Under the pieces are notes generated by a model. That model saw nothing but the letters and a program-made list of their open reading frames with translations, was not told where the DNA came from and searched no databases. From the NCBI GenBank assembly GCA_019009955.1, contig CM032233.1:123571001-123635000 (forward strand): a stretch of DNA of 64,000 bases, read 5' to 3'. The first letter of the stretch is position 1. Every line of letters starts with the position of its first letter. Shown piece after piece: positions 58,980 through 64,000 of the stretch. Position numbers and translations under genes: made by a program. This DNA is from Riptortus pedestris. Taxonomy: Eukaryota; Arthropoda; Insecta; Hemiptera; Alydidae.

Positions 58980-59230
58980 GCGTGAGATGGGTGGAAAGGC
59001 TGAAAAAAAATACAAATAACTTGGTTAAGATTTTGAGTTAGGAAAAAAAAATATTGATCAATCGATTTGATAGTTAAACGTTTGACAAGATTGCTTATTA
59101 AAAAAAAAAAAAAAAAAAATCTCATTGAGTCAAAAAAGGCAGAGACGTTTCAAGTTTTTAATTTCCCCCTTTCTCTAAACCCCCCTTCTCCATGTCAAAT
59201 TTCAACTTTTTACAAACTTGATATTTAGTT
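58980..59230 (+). mobile_element. Ancient HINE-like body fragment
   Basis: Diverged body pieces: GCTGAAAAAAAATACAAATA, AAGATTGCTTATT, then CTAAACCCCCCTTCTCCATG and ATTTCAACTTTTTACAAACT. No termini. A related tail lies at 58770-58900. Confidence 0.45.
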
Positions 59231-59785
59231 ATATACTATTTATTAGCATAATAAAAAAAGTAACCTTAAGTAAATGAACATAATTTTTATTTGGCATTGT
59301 TTACTTATCTAATGAAGCCTTAGTTCAGGGATATTTTTTTTTATTAGTATTATTTATCACAACATTATTTCTTTAAGACATAAAATATTCAAAAGTATTT
59401 CTTTAATATTATTCCTTATATCAGCATTTATTTTTCTGGAATTTAGACCATTATAAATAATTTATTTTAATTATGAAAATATTTTCCAAATAGTATTACA
59501 ATTATGCTAACTATTCAGCAATCCAATGTATTTAGGCAGCCTAAAAGTTTTTTTTATTCTTGTTCTTCTTATACTATGGTTAAGTAAAATATTTAAAATA
59601 ATGCTTTGGTATACTTTACATTTGAAGAAACATGTCTTCTTTTCCCATGGGAAATATTGAATATAGAAAATGTTGATGTACAAAGAAGCATTGATCAGAC
59701 ATTCACTTGGGAACCAACCAACTGTGTGGGATCCACACTCATTTTTTGGAATCAACAGATTTCTCTGACAACTTGGCTCTATCAA

Positions 59786-60444
59786 AAGTCCGTCACGCAG
59801 GTGCAGCATAAACTAAGCAGATTTCCCATGTGAAGTTTTACAATAGAGAAATCTGCACACTGGTAACTCAACACCACCTTGATTAAATACAAACGGTAAT
59901 GAGAAATCTTTCAGTTAATTAAAATAAATTCCCAACTGAAACGGCTTCTGAATTGTAAGAATAATTAATATTTTAATAACTCAAATTTTAGTAGTCCAAG
60001 AACTAAAGAAGAGGGGAGGGGCGGATGAACAGTACGTATTTGCATAAATCTCACAAAGTAAAGAAGGTAAGGTAAGGGTAGAAACGACAGGTTAGGTTAG
60101 AAGCAGCTTCCACCTGAGCCGAGGATTTACGAAAATGGCCGACCTAATCCGAACTATACCCGACCACAGACTTCATAAAAATGCAAATATCTCAATTAAT
60201 ATTCAAGATAGAGAATAAATGTATATAACAATATTTATAGAAAATTTAATTTGCAATAAGATTGGTTCTATACAATTTTTCGATCCGATGCATAATAACG
60301 GAGATATTTTGAATTTTCGAAAATCCCCCTCCCTCTGGTCCGATTTCAGCCATTAACGAACTTGATCTGTCTTTTTACATAAAACGGTTAAATATCAAGT
60401 TTCATAACGATCAAACAAAAATTGTGGCCGCTAGAGCGTTAACA

Positions 60445-60500
<56 letters not shown>
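59786..60500 (+). mobile_element. HINE-like element, 3' arm replaced
   Basis: 5' end AAGTCCGTCACGCAGGTGC at 59786. The body has the TTTCAGTTAATTAAAATAAA block shared with the 40.3 kb copy, then GCGTTAACAGACATATA and a TA core (about 60449-60500). What follows is a Helitron foldback, then HINE sequence in the opposite orientation from about 60961, so the element was rearranged. Confidence 0.8.
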
Positions 60501-60507
<7 letters not shown>

Positions 60508-60870
60508 GTAACCCCTGTCTGTACATTGATTTTTTTCTCGAAATTTCACGATAACTTTTCGTTTCACATGTCATAGGCACCATAACTGCATTTTGTTTCT
60601 TTCGTGTATGTTTGTTTGTTACCTTTTCACGCATAAACGGCTGAACCGAATTTTATGAAACTTGGCCTCCCATACAACCCAATAAGTTGGGTGAGTAGTA
60701 ATATGCATACCAAGTTTCATAAAATTCGGTTCAGCCGTTTAGGCGTGAAAAGGTAACAAACAGACACGAAAGAAACAAAATGCAGTTATGGTGTTTAAGA
60801 CATGTGAAACGAAAAGTTATCATGGAATTTCGCGAAAAAAATCAATTTACAGACAGAGGTTATAATTCTA
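60501..60870. repeat. Foldback of two Helitron 5' ends
   Basis: The left arm 60501-60665 equals the 5' part of the Helitron at 32755 (AACCCCTGTCTGTACATTG, CACGATAACTTTTCG, ACGGCTGAACCGAATTT). The right arm 60711-60870 is its reverse complement. The spacer is about 45 bp. Both arms are flanked by TA runs. Confidence 0.8.
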
Positions 60871-60874
60871 TATA

Positions 60875-60915
<41 letters not shown>

Positions 60916-60950
<35 letters not shown>

Positions 60951-60960
60951 AAGATAGATA
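60916..60960. repeat. (GATA)n microsatellite
   Basis: About eleven GATA units with one GAAA variant, directly after a (TA)n run. Confidence 0.9.
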
Positions 60961-61004
60961 TGTTAACGCTCTAGCGGCCGCAGTTTTTGTTTGATCGATC
61001 CTAC

Positions 61005-61176
61005 CCAGGAGATCACGAAAATGAGGTCCGTTCAAAATTATATTTTAAGTCCGTCACGCAGGGGCTGCGTTAACTCGAGTTCGCGAAGCACGTGAAAATC
61101 TGCTCAGCTAACGCAGCCCTTGCGTGACGGACTTTATATATAATTTTTAACGGACCTCATTTTCGTGATCTCCTGG
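61005..61176. repeat. Palindrome built from HINE ends
   Basis: Outer arms CCAGGAGATCACGAAAATGA (61005 on) and its inverse (to 61176) come from the HINE 3' arm. Inner arms AAGTCCGTCACGCAGGGG (61047) and its inverse (to 61134) are HINE 5' termini. The centre is about 61090. Confidence 0.8.
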
Positions 61177-61243
61177 ATTACATTAGATATATTTCAGTAA
61201 TTGTTTTTCTATCTATCTGTTCAGCTCTGAGCAGTCCTGTTTT

Positions 61244-62162
61244 TTAGCAGATTTCCCTTAAGGGAAATCAGCTATTGAGGTCGTACTCATGACGCGATTT
61301 TCGAAAAATTTCTTCAAATGTCCATCGATCCTACCCAGGAGATGACGAAAATGAGGTCCGTTCAAAATTATATATATATATATTTGTCTGTTAACGCTCT
61401 AGCGGTCGCAATTTTTGTTTGATCGTTACGAAACTCGATATTTAACCGTTTTATGTAAAAAGACAGATCAAGTTCGTTAATGGCTGAAATCGGACCAGAG
61501 GGAGGGGGGATTTTCGAAAATTCGAAATATCTCCGTTATTATGCATCGGATCGAAACATTGTATATAACCAATCTTATTGCAATTTAAGTTTACTATAAA
61601 TATTGTTATATACGTTTATTCTCTATCTTGAATATTAACCGAGATATTTGCATTTTTCAGTTTTCAGCAAACCGCCACTTCTACTCATGTTACGTAAACA
61701 ATACTCTGCTACATAATAAATCACATTATTGGAAGTTTAAATACCAAAAATTGTATTCAAGAGACCTTTATTATACGAGATACATACAAATATGCCCTGG
61801 TGACCCCCCCCCCTATCTTAAAGTTTTGGACTACTAAAATTTTATTGATTGAGATAACAATTATTCTGACTCATTATTAATTACACTAGTAGATATAGTA
61901 AATAGTTCTCAATAAAATTAATGTGTTATGTTCTGATATATTTCAGTAATTGTTTTTCTTTCCGTTGTGAGGCTGGCAGTCCTGTCGTTTACATTTCTAA
62001 CCTAACGCTTCCTGTCGGCAGGTTATTGAAATTGGATGAAACATTTATTTCCGTTTGTATTTATTCACGGTGTTGTTTTGTTAGCAGTATGTATATTTAT
62101 CTATTACTAAACTTCACGAGGGAAATCTGCTTAGTTTACGCAGCCCCTGCGTGACGGACTTT
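61244..62162 (-). mobile_element. HINE-like element, complete minus-strand copy
   Basis: 3' terminus TTAGCAGATTTCCC at 61244 with an intact palindrome and 3' arm, and a short TA core (61372-61382). The full body includes TTTTAGTAGTCC-type sequence and GTGACCCCCCCCCC. 5' subterminal GGGAAATCTGCTTAG and CGCAGCCCCTGCGTGACGG end at 62162. Confidence 0.85.
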
Positions 62163-62163
62163 T

Positions 62164-62370
62164 TTTTTACAATTCAGACGCTTTCCCTTGGGAGGATATT
62201 ACGATTGACTGAACAATTTCTCATTACCTTATATATTTATTTACTTAATGTTGACGGTGGTGTTAAGTGTTACCAGTATGAACGTGGGAAATCTGCTTAG
62301 TTCGCGTGACGGCCTTTTGTTTATTTAATTAATAGGAGTTGAAGGAAGACATGCCGTGCCCATATCAGGT
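62164..62370. repeat. 207-bp repeat R, copy 1
   Basis: Near-identical to 62993-63199. Contains a truncated HINE 5' region (GGGAAATCTGCTTAG then GTGACGGCC, minus strand) plus about 60 bp ending GCCCATATCAGG. Confidence 0.85.
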
Positions 62371-62371
62371 T

Positions 62372-62988
62372 TTAGCAGATTTCCCTTAGGGGAAATCCAC
62401 TATTTAGGTCGTACTCATTACGCGAGTTTTGAAAATTTCCTCAAATGTCCATCGATCCTACCCAGGAGATGACGAAAATGAGATCCGTTCAAAAAATATA
62501 TATATATACAGATATTTGTCTGTTAACGCTCTAGCTGTCGCAATTTTTGTTTGATCGGTACCAAACTCGATATTTAATCGTTTTATGTAAAAAGAAAGAT
62601 CAAGTTCGCTAATGGCGGAAATCTTTAAAGTGGGAGGGGGATTTTTGAAAATTCAAAATATCTCCGTTATTATGCGTCGGATCGAAACATTGTATAGAAT
62701 CAATCTTATTTAAAATTAAATTTACTATAAATATTGCTCTATACATTTATTTCCTATGTTCAATATTAACCGAGATATTTGCATTTGTATTGTGTGTGGT
62801 CGGTAAAAAATTGGCTATGTTCGGGACTTTCCGCCGAAAGCTAGTTCTGCCGTTTCCGTAACTGTTCGTCCCTCGTGAATGGGTTTAGAGACTCGTTACT
62901 ACTTCTGTTATTAGTAGGCAGATTTCTCTATAGTAAAATGTCATGCGGGAAATCTGCATAGTTTACGCAGCCCCTGCGTGACGGACTT
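62372..62988 (-). mobile_element. HINE-like element between two R repeats
   Basis: Minus-strand copy: TTAGCAGATTTCCC at 62372, a palindrome with mismatches, 3' arm, a TA core of about 10 bp, a body with a CTAGTTCTGCCGTTTCC variant, and 5' end CGCAGCCCCTGCGTGACGG ending at 62988. Confidence 0.85.
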
Positions 62989-62992
62989 TTTT

Positions 62993-63199
62993 ACAATTCA
63001 GACGCTTTCCCTTGGGAGGATATTACAATTGACTGAACAATTTCTCATTACCTTATATATTTATTTACTTAATGTTGACGGTGGTGTTAAGTGTTACCAG
63101 TATGTGCGTGGGAAATCTGCTTAGTTCCCGTGACGGCCTTTTGTTTATTTAATTTAATAGGAGTAGAAGGAAGACATGTCGTGCCCATATCAGGTTTTT
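62993..63199. repeat. 207-bp repeat R, copy 2
   Basis: Copy of 62164-62370 with only a few differences (for example AACGTGGG/TGCGTGGG). Confidence 0.85.
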
Positions 63200-63583
63200 T
63201 CGTTTAACTTCTAAGTTTTACAAAAGTGAATTAAACGTATATATTACTCTTTGGCATAGCCGGTTTTATTTCGTTTTAGAATACTTCAGACTGAATGTCC
63301 TTGTTTCTATTGGTCTTAGTAAAGAACACACACATATCCAAGAGCATATATGAAGGAATTATAGTATTTCTTTATCTAGAGCAGCTATTGGCGAAGCATT
63401 ATACTAATATCGTTTTTTAAATGATTAAAATACCACTGGCGTTGTTTACCGCTGCTCTGTTTACGTTTTCAACTGTAGGATTATGCCTTATCTGGGTCCT
63501 TTGCTCTCTCAGTCTCTAGCCTCCCTCAGCACCGTCTCATTGTACATTCCCTTAAACGAACTATTCCTTTTTCCCCTCGCTAC

Positions 63584-63746
63584 ATGATGAAGTCCCTACT
63601 GCATTTCAAGTGGAAACAAAAATATCGCCATACCGAGACGCAACGAAAACGGAGTAGCGAAGATTCGCTACTCAATAACATCCTCGGTTTAAAAATATCT
63701 ATTTCGCCACTTGATCGCAGATTAATACGAGTTAAATCTTTAGCAG
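63584..63746 (+). CDS. Candidate first coding exon, unknown gene
   Basis: ATG ATG at 63584 opens 54 codons plus one base (MMKSLLHFKWKQKYRHTETQ at the start, LDRRLIRVKSLA at the end) and stops at a donor-like GCAG|GTAATC at 63746/63747. The 200 bp upstream are GC-richer and free of transposon sequence, as for a promoter-proximal region. The peptide is basic and unrecognised. It could be the start of a gene continuing beyond the window, or a transposon remnant. Confidence 0.35.
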
Positions 63747-64000
63747 GTAATCTCTTTCTTAAAGTTTATCAACTATTTTATTTGAGTCCATTCCTTCCTT
63801 GTGCGCGTGTGTCCTGTCCCATATGTCCTTGCACTCCTGATATTGCTAAAAACATTGCCTTGCATTTCCATTTCCACTTTTGTTGTCATATATTTTAGTA
63901 ATTGTTTTCATATTTTTGCTTTCTTCTACTGATTTTAATAATAGTCTATCTTGTGCCTACTTTTAATATTAATTAATTAAGTCTATCTTTTAACCTACTT

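Overview
This is AT-rich eukaryotic DNA (roughly two-thirds A+T) with very few coding exons and a heavy load of transposable-element remains. The mix of elements suggests an arthropod nuclear genome: Gypsy LTR elements with a TGGTGACCCCGACGTGA-type primer site, mariner, Tc1-like, piggyBac, hAT, Helitron, a Penelope-like fragment, a tRNA-derived SINE and a Maverick/adintovirus-like remnant. The species cannot be named from the sequence. There are no bacterial-type genes, operons, CRISPR arrays or rRNA.

The dominant feature is one dispersed non-autonomous family, here called the HINE-like family, with about 20 full or partial copies on both strands (0.1-3.0, 4.6-6.4, 17.7, 18.6-20.7, 23.2-23.9, 27.7-30.4, 32.0-34.2, 35.9-36.5, 40.3-40.9, 59.8-63.2 kb). 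A complete copy starts with AGTCCGTCACGCAGG, has a hairpin (ACGCAGgggCTGCGT), a subterminal GCAGATTTCCC, a 300-800 bp body, a (TA)n core, and a 3' palindrome TTTCCCTTAAGGGAAA followed by TCTGCTAA. This layout resembles Helitron/Helentron-derived elements (DINE-1/HINE type). The (TA)n cores have repeatedly served as insertion sites for a Tc1-like element, a mariner, a Helitron and a Helitron foldback.

Region by region: 0-3 kb, a HINE cluster; 3.4-3.73 kb, a possible promoter and first exon; 6.8-8.2 kb, a foldback and a piggyBac with a nested hAT MITE; 9.74-9.83 kb, a candidate exon; 11.4-12.2 kb, a minisatellite of inverted CCAAT motifs; 12.2-17.7 kb, featureless AT-rich DNA; 20.9-22.4 kb, a virus-like cassette with an intact CARD-domain ORF and broken PolB and integrase pieces between 105-111 bp direct repeats; 24.8-27.4 kb, an internally deleted Gypsy; 27.8-29.1 kb, a dead mariner; 30.4-30.6 kb, a Penelope endonuclease fragment; 32.8-34.0 kb, a Helitron; 40.1-40.3 kb, a SINE with 15-bp target duplications; 41.1-45.3 kb, a decayed full-length Gypsy; 45.6-47.2 kb, a LINE fragment and a third Gypsy fragment; 53.4-54.0 kb, a second piggyBac MITE; 59.8-63.2 kb, rearranged HINE copies and palindromes.

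The best host gene evidence is a start-codon exon (48695-48835) spliced in phase to an acidic, low-complexity exon (49165-49419) on the + strand. The gene is unrecognised and runs past the last exon found here. A second first-exon-like ORF lies at 63584-63746. Most of the remaining sequence is probably intron or intergenic DNA. All family assignments come from reading motifs by eye; no search was run.
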